This document shows positions 1 to 11,217 of a DNA stretch of 64,000 nucleotides, piece by piece. The DNA comes from Micractinium sp. NFX-FRZ. Taxonomy: Eukaryota > Chlorophyta > Trebouxiophyceae > Chlorellales > Chlorellaceae. Each line of letters begins with the position of its first letter. The first letter of the stretch is position 1. Below the pieces are notes generated by a model. It was given only the letters and a program-made list of their open reading frames with translations, ran no database searches and was not told where the DNA came from. Position numbers and translations under genes: made by a program. The stretch lies in contig JAPTJF010000067.1 of NCBI GenBank assembly GCA_029339195.1, positions 123,906 to 187,905 of the forward strand, read 5' to 3'.

Positions 1-105
1 TCACGCACCCACCCACCCACCTGCCCCAGCTGCCTGCCTGCCTGCCTGCCCGCCCGCCTGCCTACCTGCCGACCCGTCTGACCACCCTGCCCGCTCCACT
101 CGCAG

Positions 106-2372
106 CTGCTGGTAATGAAAAATATGCCCGGGGCATTCCATCAGCTTTGCCTGCTGCTCAAGCGTCCCACACTTCCCTGCCCGCCCCAGCAGCTGTTGTT
201 CATGAAGACCGCCCGAGACCACCACACGGACGACTTTGCGCGCTGGGCAGACGCTGGGCTGGCTGCCTTGGCGGCCCAGCATGGCCTCCTCAAAGGGGCT
301 CTCCAGGTGCTGCCAGACCCACAGGGCCTGCCAGGCATGCAGCGCTGTGTGGGCATGGCCCCCTCCCTCGTCGCCTTCATGCGCAACGAGTGAGCGCGCT
401 GTGCTGTGCTGCGCTGTGCTGTGTTGTGCTGTGCTGCCTGGGGTTGAGATGCACTGGACATGCCTGCGTGCGGTGGGCATGCTTGTGCGACGGGTGCATG
501 CGTGGCAGCGCTGTGCTGCATGGGCGCAGGGGCTGTACGTGAGCGCTAGCAAGACACATGGATTGGGGCTTTGGTCGTGCGCTGTGCACGGTCAGTATGC
601 AGCCATGCATGGCAGGCACACACACCCGCGCTGTAACTGCTGCGGCCTCCCGCCCCTCCTCTCCCGCTGCTCGCTCCGCTTCCAAGCAACGCCGTCCTCT
701 CAGTGCGCACCCTGGCACACTTGCGCTGCCCTTGCCCTTGCCCTTGCTCCCCGACTAAAGCCAACTTGCCCTCCTCAACCTCCCAACGGCAGCCAGGAGC
801 ACCACGTGGTGCAGCCAGCCCAGTTGATGCTTGGGGGCCTGCTCATGGTGGGGGATGCTGCCACCGCTGCCGCTGTGGGCCGCTGGGCGGCTGAGCAGCC
901 GGCCCTGGTGCGGCGCCTGCTGGACAAGCTGCGAATGGAGCCCAGGGGGCAGGTGAGTGGTGGGGCTCTTAAGCAGATAGGGGGGGCTGTGGCATGGAGC
1001 CAGAGGGCAGGTGGGTGGAAGCTTCACATGAAGCCAGGCAGGCAGGTGGGTGGGCGAGAGGTGGGTGGGGTGGGTGGACAGAAGGGGATGGGGGAAGCTG
1101 CCAGGACAAATGTGGGAGAGGAGGGGCAGGGTGGCACCGGGAAGTGGTGGGGTGGGGTGGGGTGGGGTGGGGGCACGAATGGGTGGAGTGGAAGCACGGA
1201 GGAGTGGCACTGTGGGGTGATTGGCAGGATGACCACGGCTTACTATCCTGCCCACCTGCCTGCTTGCCCCGCCTGTCTGCCCGCCCTGCAGGTAGCAGCA
1301 CGGGTGGTGCTCGCAACCCTGCGGCTGACAGCCCAGCTGGCAGCGGTTTCGCCGCCGCTGCTGGATGAACTGAACCGTGGCGGGCTGATGCAGCTTGTTG
1401 AACGCCAACAGAACAGCATGGAGGAGTGAGACGGGATGGAAGGGGGTTGTGGACGCCTTATAATGCTTGGCCAAAGGGGTGTGGGAGGCGGCAGGGCTGC
1501 AGACACGCCGTGTGCTGCTGTTCAATTCTGTCCGGCCCTCTTTCTTTCTTTCAGGGTGGCAGGTCAGACCAATGGCCTACATGCCCGTCTTACCTGCGGC
1601 TTGCCACTGCCCCCCCTGCAGCCCGTCGGACGTTGCAGAGGTGACTGGCTGGGCAGGCATGCTGTTCCGCCTCCCGGCAGCCGCACGCATTGCTTTTACC
1701 ACGACGTGGCAGCGCTGCAGGCACCAGGCCCTTGCCATGGGAACAGCACATGCTGCAGCCATGCGTGACAGCTGGAATGCTGCCGCTGGGGGCAGCGGCA
1801 GCAGCAGCAGCAGCGGTGGCGGCACTGGCGGCGCCAGTGGCAGGCAGGCGCCGGCACATCAGCGGGCGCAGCAGGCGCAGCAGGAGGTGCTGACGCGGGC
1901 GCAGATTGCGGCGCTGTCTGTGCGGGAGCTGAAGCAGCGGCTGGCGGCAGCAGGCATCGACTGCAGCACATGTGTGGGAAAAGAAGAGCTGATCGATTTG
2001 CTGGCAGACAGCATGCCAGCGGCAGAGGCGCCAGCAGCAGCACCACCACCAGCAGCACCAGCAGGGGCCGGCGGCGAGGGCGGCAGCGCCAGCAACGGGC
2101 AGCAGCCTGCAGAGCAGGAGCAGCACCAGCGGCAGCAGGGAGAGGAGGAGCAGCAGGGGCAGGATGCCGCGCCGGGCGGCAAGCGCTGCGCATGCTGCGG
2201 TGCCACCAAGGCGGCTGGTGTCAAGCTGCGCCTGTGCGGCGGCTGCCGCAAGCCTGGGCTGCACTACTGCAGCAGCGCGTGCCAGAAGCAGCTGTGGCCC
2301 TCGCACAAGGAGGAGTGCAAGGCGGCGCAGCAGCGGCAGAAGGAGGAGGAGCAGCAGCAGGAGCAGGCGTAG
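106..2372 (+). CDS. MYND zinc-finger protein, 3' part (5' end outside window)
   Basis: Partial gene; an acceptor at 103-105 shows that earlier exons lie outside the window. Exons with continuous phase: 106-389, 793-952, 1292-1425, 1622-2372 (442 residues visible). The first three exons encode a helical region. The last exon has a Ser/Gly run, a short SAP-like helix pair (starting LTRAQIAALSVRELKQRLAA), a Gln/Ala/Glu-rich linker and, near the C-terminus, a MYND finger: CACCG, then LCGGC, YCSSACQ and HKEEC, giving the C-x2-C...C-x2-C...C-x3-C...H-x3-C ligand set. MYND fingers bind proline-rich partner peptides and often sit in transcriptional or chromatin regulators, but no SET or other catalytic domain is visible here, so the partner is unknown. 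The 751-nt last exon could hide a small intron in its low-complexity part. The family call is strong; the biological role is open. Confidence 0.8.
395..440 (+). repeat. (GTGCT)n-type pentanucleotide run
   Basis: An imperfect array of tgtgc/tgcgc units begins a few bases after the donor of the 106-389 exon. The same motif recurs in introns at about 3835-3862 (as AGCAC), 18807-18850, 39750-39775, 39825-39845 and 40139-40232. Confidence 0.8.
935..1053 (+). repeat. Donor-edge echoes of exon 793-952
   Basis: The exon end plus donor at 935-960 (atggagcccagg... ending gcaggtgagtgg) is repeated in the intron at 994-1018 with few differences, and again more weakly at about 1028-1053. Only the first copy continues the reading frame of the MYND gene. 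Confidence 0.7.
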
Positions 2373-2873
2373 GCAGAGGGGAGCCACGCGGCATAAGTGA
2401 CATGTGTTGCTGGTTATGTACCGCCCCTATTATCGTAAAAACATTGGGCACGCAGCTTGAAACAGAGAAGTGGTAGGACCGCCAGACCTTTCAACTGTTG
2501 TGCTACCCAATCAAACGCCAAGTCCCAGCCTGCTTCGCTTCGGGCTGTGGGAGAGGGACAGCTCACTGGACGGCAGCATTCCTGCCCTCCCTTCAGGTGT
2601 AGAGTCACAAGGATTACACCAGGGGGGTGTGCAGTGGTTGCGCTGGACAGGCCATGGGGTGAGGGTATCATGCCACGACAGGTGAAGTGCAGGTCATCTC
2701 GGCAGTGTTGCAGGCAAGATGGAGGAGGGGTCGCAGAATGTGTGGGACAGAGCATAAGGGGGTGCCTCGAGGCACCAATGAAACCGGAAAACAGCATGAA
2801 ACAACAGAGAATGAAGGCAGGTTCGTTCATCACATCACATCCATCACAATGCTGTCGAGTTGCAGCAACGGGC
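2373..2873. other. Convergent 3' intergenic region
   Basis: This 501-nt stretch lies between the MYND gene (+) and the carotenoid dioxygenase gene (-), both ending here. No supported gene. It must hold both 3' UTRs. On the minus strand a TGTAA element (plus ttaca, 2614-2618) lies 256 nt past the dioxygenase stop. No clear plus-strand TGTAA was seen. Confidence 0.6.
2614..2618 (-). terminator. TGTAA-type polyadenylation signal for the dioxygenase gene
   Basis: TGTAA is the usual green-algal poly(A) element. This copy lies about 256 nt downstream of the minus-strand stop at 2874. Assignment is by position only. Confidence 0.4.
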
Positions 2874-5800
2874 TCAGGGCAGCAGGCTGCCGAGGCCCTG
2901 CGCCGCCAGCTGCTCGCCCCGCACCCACGCGCCGTGGAAGCCGTGCGGCACGCGCTGCGGCATGCTGAGCCGGGCCACAGGCGTGGAGGACATGGAGGCG
3001 GCATCGTAAATGACCAGCTCGCTCTTCAAGCTCTCCTCATCAGTCACGTAAGTCATCAGGTAGCCGTCGTCCTCCGCTGCGCCCCCGGTGCCGGCGCCCT
3101 TGTGGGGCAGCCGTGGCACAAAGACGGCCTCGCCGCCCAGCCGGGAGCCGCCGTGCAGGACGCGGCCCGCCACCGCGCCCGCGCCGGGGCCCGCCTGTGG
3201 GGGGCAGGGCAGCGGGGTTGGGAGGTGATGAGGGGGAGGGCGTGGCACAACCCTGCTGGGCCTGCTGGGCCTTGCTCCCAGCGGCGGGCGCATCTCCGAG
3301 CTACTCAATTTCCCCTCCCCCCCCCCCCCCCCCAGCTCCTGCAACCCAGCCCCGCTCAATTGAGAATGGACGAGCACTCACCGCCAGGTCGAACTTTGTG
3401 ATCCCCACAAACTGGGGCACTCCCCGGTCGTTGGGCTGCATGTTGGCCACGTATGCGTAGCGCGTGGGGCGGCCTGCGGCGGCGGTGGGGGTGGTAATGA
3501 TTTGGCAGGAAGGACGAGCGTGAGGGGGGGGGGGGTGAAGAGGGGAGGGAGGGAGGGAGGTCTGCCGGGAAGAAGTGGATGGGCGGTTCCTTGGCGCGCT
3601 TAACGGAGCGACCCCCTGGCGACAATGTGACACTCACGGCGGGCCTTTGGCGGTGGTGGTGTGCGCAGGCTGAGGAGGCAATCAGCATGCAGCCAAAGGC
3701 TCCATCTAATCTCCTGAACACTCACCCACAAGCCCGGGGTGCACCACCGGAAAGTCGCCATAAGCATCCAGGCCAGTCGCCAGGCGGCGCACCGTGGCGG
3801 CGCCGCTCTCCAGATCCAGCGTGACCTGCACGGCACAGCAGGCACAGCACAGCACAGCACAGCAGGTCAGGCAGGGCAGATCGGGGCAGGTCATGGCCCA
3901 CTGGCATGGCGTGGGCAGGTGGCGTGTGAGCGAAGCAGGCAGCAGCGTTGCCGCTGGACCAGGCAGGGGCGGGGCAACTCGTGCTGTTAGGCCAGGCTGG
4001 TTGCAGATAGGCCAGGCCGGTTTGCTCATACCTCGGTCATCACAGGCTCGGCGCCCTCCTGGGCTGTGAACTCGTCCAGGCTGCGGAAAGAAGCAGGGGG
4101 AACGGAGGGGAAGAACAGGGATGGGTGGCATTATGAAAAGGGAGGGGGCCAGTCAAAGAAAGGGGCCAAGTGGCCGTGGGTAGCTAACTGTGCACCTGGT
4201 GCACAGCGCAGCTGAGCTCTGACGTCACAGGGCAGCAGGCACAGCAGGCAGCGCTGCACAGCAGGCAGGCGCGTTGCTCCCCACCTGAAGCTGGACATGG
4301 TGCACAGGAAGAGGCGGATGGTGGAGCCCTCCTCCCAGGCTGCAGGCGGGGCAGGGGGGCGGGCGGGCGGGCGGGCGGGCAGCAGGTGTATGGGGCCTCA
4401 GCAGACTGTTGGGACTTTTGGCGCGGATTAGAAGGCAACCACGTTTAAGACTGCCGATGAAAGAGCTGCCCAGGTACATTTTCTTGCCAATCGTGTCGCT
4501 GGGATGGCGCGATTTGAGTGCGTCCGGTGCGGCGCTGTCGACCCCAGTCCCACCCCAGCAAGCCTGCCCAACCCACACTACTGCCCACCAGCTGCCCACG
4601 CATACCGACCCGCCTTTCAAATGGCCACCCACGCACCATTTGCCACGTGGAAGCTCATGAAGCGCTCGGTGGTGAACCACTTGATGTCATCTGCCGACTC
4701 AGCGTAGCGCGGCAGCACGCCGATGCGTGCCGGCCGGTCGGAAAACACAAAGGGCAGCTTGCCCTCCTTCACCATGACCTGCACCACAGGTGGAACAACG
4801 CACAGTATGCAATGTAATGTAATTGAGTATGGAGGGAGGGGTGGAGGGAGGAGTGGGGTGTGTGCAGAGCAGGCGTGCCGCAGCAGCCTCCTGGCACAGA
4901 GACCACAAAGGGGTTCCAATCCAATCCGGCCAGTCAACTACGAACAACGCTTCCAGCAAGCAACCCGGAATAGGACACACACCTTCATGTGCAACATGCT
5001 CCCTCAACCTTCTGTATTGGGGGCGCACCCCGAGACATGTGGCTGTGTAACCACACGAACACGCGGAACGAACACACACCCATGCTCTACACAGCTACAC
5101 CCACCTTGGGGTCGAACTCCAGGGGCACGTCCAGCAGCAGCATGTGGTTCTCAGTCAGAGCGCAGTCGTGCATCATGACGGGCTTGGGCAGCGGGACGGG
5201 CATGTCGCGCACCACACGCCCCTGCGGGTCCAGCCAGCCGTACCAGCCTGCATGAGAGGGGGTGGGATGGGATCGGGGGACGAGAGGGGGAGGGTAGGTC
5301 CCAGGCGTGCGATGAGGCTGGCCCGGCGGGGGATGACAGCTGGGTCCCGGTCCCCCCTGGGGGAATTGGGGAATGGGGCAGCTGGCGGTAACGCTGCCAT
5401 ATGCTGCCGGCAGGCTGCCCGTGCACGCTTACTTGGCACCCCAACAGCAACATGATGGGGTTGCTGTTCTCGCAGCTGTTCACCCAGGAAGACATCAACA
5501 CCAACTCACAGTAGGGCGCCGTCTCCACGCCGTAGCCAAAGTAGAAGAGCTCGCCAGTCTCTGGATCTGTCTTGGGGTGGGCCGTGAAGGCATGCCCAAT
5601 CTTGCCGCTGCAATGCGATTCGCCAAGCGGGGCAGGGCGGGGTACGGAGCGGATCAGCCGCGGCATATGATGTGCCATGCAAGTCAGTCGAGCAAGCCAA
5701 ACCAGGTAAACCAACCTGGCTGGTTTGGCTGCGGTTTACCTGGTTCGGCTGCCTAAAAAAGCAGCGTTTCCACCATAGCATCTCCACCCTAGCATCTCCC

Positions 5801-7937
5801 TCACCCTCCCCCCGCTCACTCAAAGTTTGCCCGCCCCAGCGTCTCCACCAGCCCGTTGCACGCAATGTTCAGCGCATACGGCAGGTCCCCCTCGTGCAGC
5901 GCCAGCACCTGCCAGCCAGTCCAGAAGAAAGAAGCAAGGGTGGGCAAGGGGCATGCCAAGGGGCATCAGGGGGGGTGGCTGCGGCAGGGCTTTGAGGCGT
6001 CATGGGCATGATACAGTACGGCACCCGCCCCAGACGTGGCAGCTGCAGGAGCACCGTCGCTGAAACGGGCGCACACAGTGTGCATGCACTGCTGCTGCCG
6101 CCCCCACTGACGTCTGGCAGCTGGCAGTAGGCAGCTCCAAGCAGCCAGAGGCCAACTGCCCGCCGCTTGTCTCCTCAATCCAGTCAACGGGTCTAGCCTC
6201 ACCCGGCCCGCATGGTAGGCGATTGCGGTGTTTGCCGTGCCCAGCCCGTCCTTGGGGCTCAGCACGCCCAGCATCTCAGCCAGCTTGCGCAGACCCATGT
6301 AGGCCAGGGAGGACAGGCCCCGGTAGTCGCCAACTGCAGGCAGGGCAGGGCAGGCAGTGGCGGATGCTGGGTGGGCGGAAGCTGGGCAGCAACAGGGTCG
6401 CTCTGGCCAGGGAGGCGAGGCACCTGGTAGTCGCCAACTGCATCCCATCGATGGGAAGCTAATTGGCAGCTGGCGGGTGGTTTGACCGCCGTGAGCTCGA
6501 TGGGAGGCGGCAGCGCTGGTGGGCGGCAGCAACGGCGCATACAGGTGGCACTGTTCACGGCACGGCCCTCTGAAAACAGGCTGGCAGCATTGCAAGTAGG
6601 GGCAAGGCGGCGGCAGCGCCGCAGGCCAGCTCGAAGCAACAGCATTAGATCAGCTGGTTTGGCTCACTCTTGACGCCCACAGCCCAGCCAGCCTGCTCCT
6701 CCTGCGCCAGCCGTGCCGTCTGCAGGCGGAGGGGGGCAAAAGTGCGTACTTTGTTAGCGTGTGGGGTTTTGAGGGCGCACAGAAAGATGTGCTGGGTGCG
6801 CTGAGGTGCGCCAAAAGGCTTGTGCAGGGGCGTCAGCAGCAGCAGCAGCGGCGCGGGCCGGCGGCCCCGCCTGCCCCGCCGGCTTGTGCCCTTCCCACCC
6901 ATGCACCAGTGGCAGAGCCCACCTGCACAAACTTGTTGCAGTACGTGGCCTTGCCTCCCGAGATCCTGACAGCGTGGATCATTCCATCCCCATCAAACCA
7001 GTGGTACCTGAAGGGGGGGAAGAAGGGAGGCTGGCAGGTGGGTAAAGGAACAACTTGGGGGCCACTCCACCATGCCCCGTCGGTGCAGCAACACGCGTAC
7101 CCGCCACAGACATGACACGGACACCCACAGCCACCCCACCCCTCAATCCTCAACCCAAGCCGGGGTCTTACCCGCCCATCACCGGCAGCTTGGGGTTGGG
7201 GCCTGCACGGTGCCAGCGCATCAGCAAGGCGTGGGCAATGGACAGTGAAGTGCCAGGCAAGCAAGGGCCTGGGGCAGGCAGCAGCACAGCCTCCTGGCAT
7301 TACCAGAGGCACGAGAGGCCGGTGAGGCCTGCCCAGCAGCAAAAGCGTGTACATGCAAAAAGGCTGCACAGGCGGGGTGGGTGGCGCGGGCAGCCACAAC
7401 AGCACAACGACGTGGCACGGCAGGCAACCACGGCAGCACAAAAGTGCTGCACAGGAGGCCACAACAGCGGCGGCAGCGCACCGGTCCTCACAAACGCGCC
7501 CGCCAGGTCAGCGGGCAGCGCCCCCTCGATCACTTCCACCTCCGTCAGCACCTCCTGCTGCACAGGCGCAAAGCTGCCGCTCATGTAGGGGTCCCTGCAA
7601 AGGCACGGAGGCAGTGGCGTCCGGCGGCGGCAGCCGAGCGGTAGCGGCGGCGTCAGCAGCACAACCTGCCTTGCTGAAATGCTACAGGTCGGTTCACTGC
7701 TTCTGTGATGTCACCCTGGTGCCTGTGCTGCCGCAGGCGGCGAGCCGGCGGTCGCCGTGGGAGGCGAGGGGCTTTTCGCTGCGCCCTCCGCCGCTTCCCA
7801 GGGCGCTGCTTCCAAGCGCACCATCCGTATCGCGTCTTTATGCTGCCATCCAGCAGGTGCACCGCGTTCTTTGCGCCCCGCAGGAGGGCGCTAGACGCCC
7901 AGTAAAGCCAGCTCTGCTGCTTCTTCTGGACACCCAT
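2874..7937 (-). CDS. Carotenoid cleavage dioxygenase (CCD/NCED family)
   Basis: Non-heme Fe(II) enzyme that cleaves carotenoid double bonds to apocarotenoids. Fifteen exons in transcript order: 7666-7937, 7482-7594, 7172-7202, 6923-7007, 6668-6719, 6203-6333, 5820-5908, 5510-5607, 5105-5247, 4637-4778, 4285-4339, 4032-4080, 3726-3825, 3382-3473, 2874-3194. All phases join, giving 590 residues, a normal family length. Visible family blocks: [28 protein letters not shown], then the regions carrying the four iron-binding His: [29 protein letters not shown] and VPHGFHGAW. The N-terminal ~90 residues are basic and may hold a targeting sequence; the exon 1 donor (gttgtg) is weak, so the N-terminus is the least certain part. 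Sequence alone does not tell whether cleavage is at 9,10, 9',10' or 11,12. Neighbouring LarB lies upstream on the same strand but is functionally unrelated. Confidence 0.92.
3835..3862 (+). repeat. (AGCAC)n pentanucleotide run in a dioxygenase intron
   Basis: agcacagcacagcacagca array just upstream (in transcript order) of the 3726-3825 exon acceptor. It reads GTGCT in the sense direction of the minus-strand gene. Confidence 0.75.
6303..6439 (-). repeat. Acceptor-edge echo of dioxygenase exon 6203-6333
   Basis: Plus positions 6303-6338 (exon 5' edge and acceptor in minus orientation, coding GDYRGL) recur at about 6405-6439 inside the upstream intron; the second copy would read GDYQVP. Only the copy nearer the exon body is used. 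Confidence 0.7.
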
Positions 7938-9159
7938 TGCGCGTAGAGACTAGCAGGAAGGACGGAATGGCCCTACGAGGGGGCAGCTGGGTGGTGCATC
8001 TGACGGGCAGGGGGATACCTCGCCCGCCTGGCGGCTGGCGCCTGGCTGCCGGGCATGCCGCCTGTAGGTAGACCAACTAGCGCTGCATATGGAGTGATCT
8101 AAATTTCTGTATGTATTGGTGCCAGGAGGCAGCAGGGACGATGCAGTGTGTTCTCTACAGGCCGACCTTGGCGCTCATCAGCAATGGCAACTCTCTTGCA
8201 CCGGTCTGGTTGGCTACCCGTTACCCCTGGCAGGGACTGGGCAACTGGCTGCTCCAGTCGGCTGCGCACCAGTCAGTGGCCCGCTGTTCTGCGATAGGCT
8301 TACAGTGGTTGTTAAGCTGCAAAAGATGAGCACGTGGACACAGAACCGGCGGCCTATCAAGCCGGAAAAGAGAGCGCAAGAAGCATGCCCTGAGGGGAAG
8401 GCGGCCCAACAACCTGAAGCACTGGGTTCAGAGTGGTTCAACCCATTCAGAATAGAACAGGCAGGGCGGCTCGTTGGGAAGAATGCGGATGCTGCGGAAG
8501 CGTCAACGGGCGGCAAGCGGCAGCAGGATTGTGGGGCAGCGGGACACGACAGGCGCATGCGTGTGTTCGGCAACAGGGGAGGGCAGCCACCCCAGGCTGG
8601 GCAACAAAGAGCAGGTGGAGCAGCGCGATGCTATCAGGCTATACAATTGGGCAAGGATGGGAGGAGGTGGGGCTCATGGCAGCGTCGGTGGCGGGGCCGC
8701 CGTCTCAAAATGTGGCGGTGGGGGGCAGGTGCGTGGGGTGGAATGAAAGCAAGGAGACTGGGGGAGTGCGGGTGGGGAAAAGCGGGGCCACTGGCCCGGC
8801 GAGGGGCGCTGCTCTCGGGGCGCTGCACGCCAGGAAAAACGCCGGGGGCGCCAGCACGAAAGAATATCAAGCCATTTGCAGCAAGGCATGGGGGGAGGTG
8901 GCCATGCGCAATGCAGCAGGACGGCAGGCAGGGTGACGGGCAGGCAGGACGACAGGCAGGCAGGCAGGCACAAACTGCGCGCTCAAGCTAAGCTAAGCTG
9001 AAGCTATTCGCTGTTCTTTCAAGGCTGGAACGCCAGCCAGCTAGCCAAGCCAGCCCAGGTATACTATAGCCGCCGCCGTCAATAGCACTATACCCGCAGC
9101 CATCAATTGCAGTATAGCCGCTGCCGTCAATACGGCCGCGCCGGTGTTGTGAGCGCTGC
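7938..9159. other. Intergenic region between LarB-like 3' end and CCD 5' end
   Basis: 1.2 kb with no supported gene. It should contain the LarB 3' UTR and the dioxygenase promoter. It is rich in short (gcag)n runs near 8935-8975 and has a 3 x 24-bp tandem repeat at 9063-9134. A 291-codon plus-strand open frame at 8116-8991 has no ATG start and no recognisable domain and is treated as chance in GC-rich DNA. Confidence 0.55.
9063..9134 (+). repeat. Three tandem 24-bp repeats
   Basis: Units 9063-9086, 9087-9110 and 9111-9134, each of the form actata-gccgc-gccgtcaat-agc with a few substitutions. They lie just downstream of the LarB-like stop codon, probably inside its 3' UTR. Confidence 0.85.
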
Positions 9160-10844
9160 TCATGCCTTGGCGCCGGTGAGCGCCTGGCGGATGCGGGACG
9201 CATTCTGGAGGATACGCCAGGCAGCCATGGAGGCGCCAAACCCGGAGTCAATGTTGACGACGGTGACGCCGGGAGCTGAGGAGTTGAGGGCTGCCAGCAT
9301 GGGCGCCACTCCGCTAAAGGCGGTGCCGTAGCCTGCGCAGTGGTGAGGGAGAGGGCAGGGACGGTGTGGTGTGGGGGCGGTGTTTGATGGGGGTTCGGCA
9401 TGCACCAAGAAGGGTTGCTGCACCGCGGGTGAGGGCTGGACTCAGCCAGTGTACACTGGCACGACAAGTGCTGCTGTGGTGTTTGCTTGCGGTGCACGTG
9501 GGCCTGCCCCTCGCCAGCGCCTGCACGCCCCGATCAACCCAACAGGCGCACCCCAGCTGCACAGCCCAGCGCTCCACCCTGCTGAGCAGCTGCAGTGCTG
9601 TCCACCCTACTTCCCGCACCTGTGCTGGTGGGGAGGGCAATGACTGGGACCTCCACCATGCCTGCCACAACGGAGGCCAGCCCGCCGTCCATCCCTGTGA
9701 TGCAGATCACCACGTCCGCCGCCTTGACTGCGTCCAGGTTCTGTACGATGCGGTGCATGCCCATCACGCCGCTCTCTGCCAGCTTGAACGCGTAGCACCC
9801 GCATGAGGCCAGCATGAGGCGGCATTCCTCCACCACAGTGGCGTCTGCAGTGCCCGCGCAGATGAGCGCGACGCTGCCCGGCAGCTTCCGCTGCTTGGTG
9901 GTGGCCGACTTGAGGACCAGCATGCGGGCGGTGTCGTGGTACGTGGCACCGGGCGCCAGCTCAGCAACCTCGGCGGCGGTTTCCGGGGACACGCGGGTGG
10001 CCGCCGCCATGCCCTGCTGGTCGGCGATGCGCTGCAGGGAGGACGCCAGCTGGGCAGCGGTCTTGCCCTCGCCCCACACCACCTCGGGGAACTCCGCCTT
10101 GGCTGCCAGGGCTGGGTTGGTGGCGCCCAGCCGGCTCTGCGGGGCGGCGGGCAGGCGGGCAGAGGCGGGGTGAAATGAGTGACTGATGGGGTTCTCTCTA
10201 AAGGAAGGGGCCGCAGCCAGCAAGGGCAAGGCCCTCGTGCTGCCACAGGCTGCAGCTGTGCTTGCTTCCCTTCCGCGCTGCAGCGGGCACACCAACAGCA
10301 TGCCACACTCCACGCATGCGCTGCTCCAGCATGAGAAGGAAAATGGCCTGCCAGACCCAACCTCCGCTTCACAAGAGGCTAACTTAGGGGTAGGGAGGGC
10401 ACGAGGGCCTTATTTCGTTCCCTGGCGCATCCGCTGGCGCAGCGCGCACCTGCCCCACAAATTGGCTCAGCTGCATCGCGCCATCGTTGGGCGTCAGCTG
10501 CCCGTTGGCCACCTGCAGCAGCACCTCGACCAGTTGCCCGTTGGCAGCGGTGGCGCCGTTGCCTGCAGCAAGCAGGTGGGGCGGGAGGGCAGCAGGTCGG
10601 CCCACGTCGTCGGCAGGCCTTGCGCCGCTGCTCAGCCAGGCACGTGGCCCGGGCCGGTTACGACGCGCTTGCATCGCCTCGCCCGCGCATTGACCTGCAA
10701 CCGTGCTCCCTGCTCCTCCCTGGCCCCACCTGCAGCTGCGACGACAGCGCGAGGGCGCGCCACATGCTGTGTTGCAGTGTTCCGCGCCACCCTGGTGCAG
10801 CCAGGAGCTGCCCACGCCGTGGCTTGAATCTGTGCTGCTGCCAT
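9160..10844 (-). CDS. larB: LarB / CpmA-like protein (AIR-carboxylase fold), likely plastid-targeted
   Basis: LarB carboxylates and hydrolyses nicotinic acid adenine dinucleotide in the first step of nickel-pincer cofactor synthesis; cyanobacterial relatives were named CpmA (circadian phase modifier). Exons in transcript order: 10730-10844, 10450-10562, 9620-10136, 9160-9332; phases join to 305 residues. Residues 1-39 ([20 protein letters not shown]...) look like a transit peptide. Family blocks: [11 protein letters not shown], then [45 protein letters not shown] and [16 protein letters not shown], ending in [11 protein letters not shown]. The motif that reads LNSCAPG in bacterial LarB (as I recall it) reads LNSSAPG here, so the Cys reported to form a covalent adduct appears to be Ser. 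An in-frame ATG at 10931 is an alternative start. No larC or larE is in the window. PurE was considered, but the [12 protein letters not shown] block and architecture fit LarB better. Confidence 0.88.
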
Positions 10845-11217
10845 CGCGGTGGAATTGGCCGAAAGGGTCAGCAAGCTCGGAGAGAGGATACCGGAGGCCG
10901 GTGGCAATTCAAGCAAAGCGTGCGATGCCACGCCAATGTACAGGCAAATGAATTCCCACGGCAGTGCCTCTGGTGGCGCCTCATCAGCGTGCGTGGCATG
11001 CTGCGCCGCCGATGTGCGGCCTGCTGCAGCCCTGCATCGCTAAATTGTGCTCGGGCATTGGCTTGCATCCGTTGTGAACGCCGGGGAAGCAGGGGCAGCA
11101 GCTGCTTGCTGCATTTTTTTTGCTGGAGCGCACTCCGCAGCGCCCCACAGCTTGAGAGCAGTCTGTGGCACAGCTAACATTATCTTGAGCAGTCTCTGAA
11201 ACAGCAGCGCAGCCACC
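10845..11217. promoter_or_regulatory. Shared promoter region of LarB-like and ABCF4 genes
   Basis: 373 nt between two divergent start codons. It must carry both promoters and 5' UTRs. No TATA box is obvious; a t-run (tttttttt) lies near 11115. The ABCF4 start at 11218 is in a strong context (gccaccATGG). The region shrinks to 286 nt if LarB starts at 10931. Confidence 0.6.

Noticed and set aside
8930..8980. (gcag)n and similar short arrays as a CRISPR array
   Set aside because: Plain microsatellites with no spacers, in a eukaryotic genome.
8116..8991. 291-codon plus-strand open frame between the dioxygenase and LarB-like genes
   Set aside because: It has no ATG at its start, no domain, compositionally biased Arg/Gly/Gln content and runs into (gcag)n repeats; such frames are common by chance at this GC.
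9160..10844. Recent bacterial transfer of the LarB-like gene
   Set aside because: It has spliceosomal introns, a transit-type N-terminus and the same base composition as its neighbours; an old plastid or early origin is enough.
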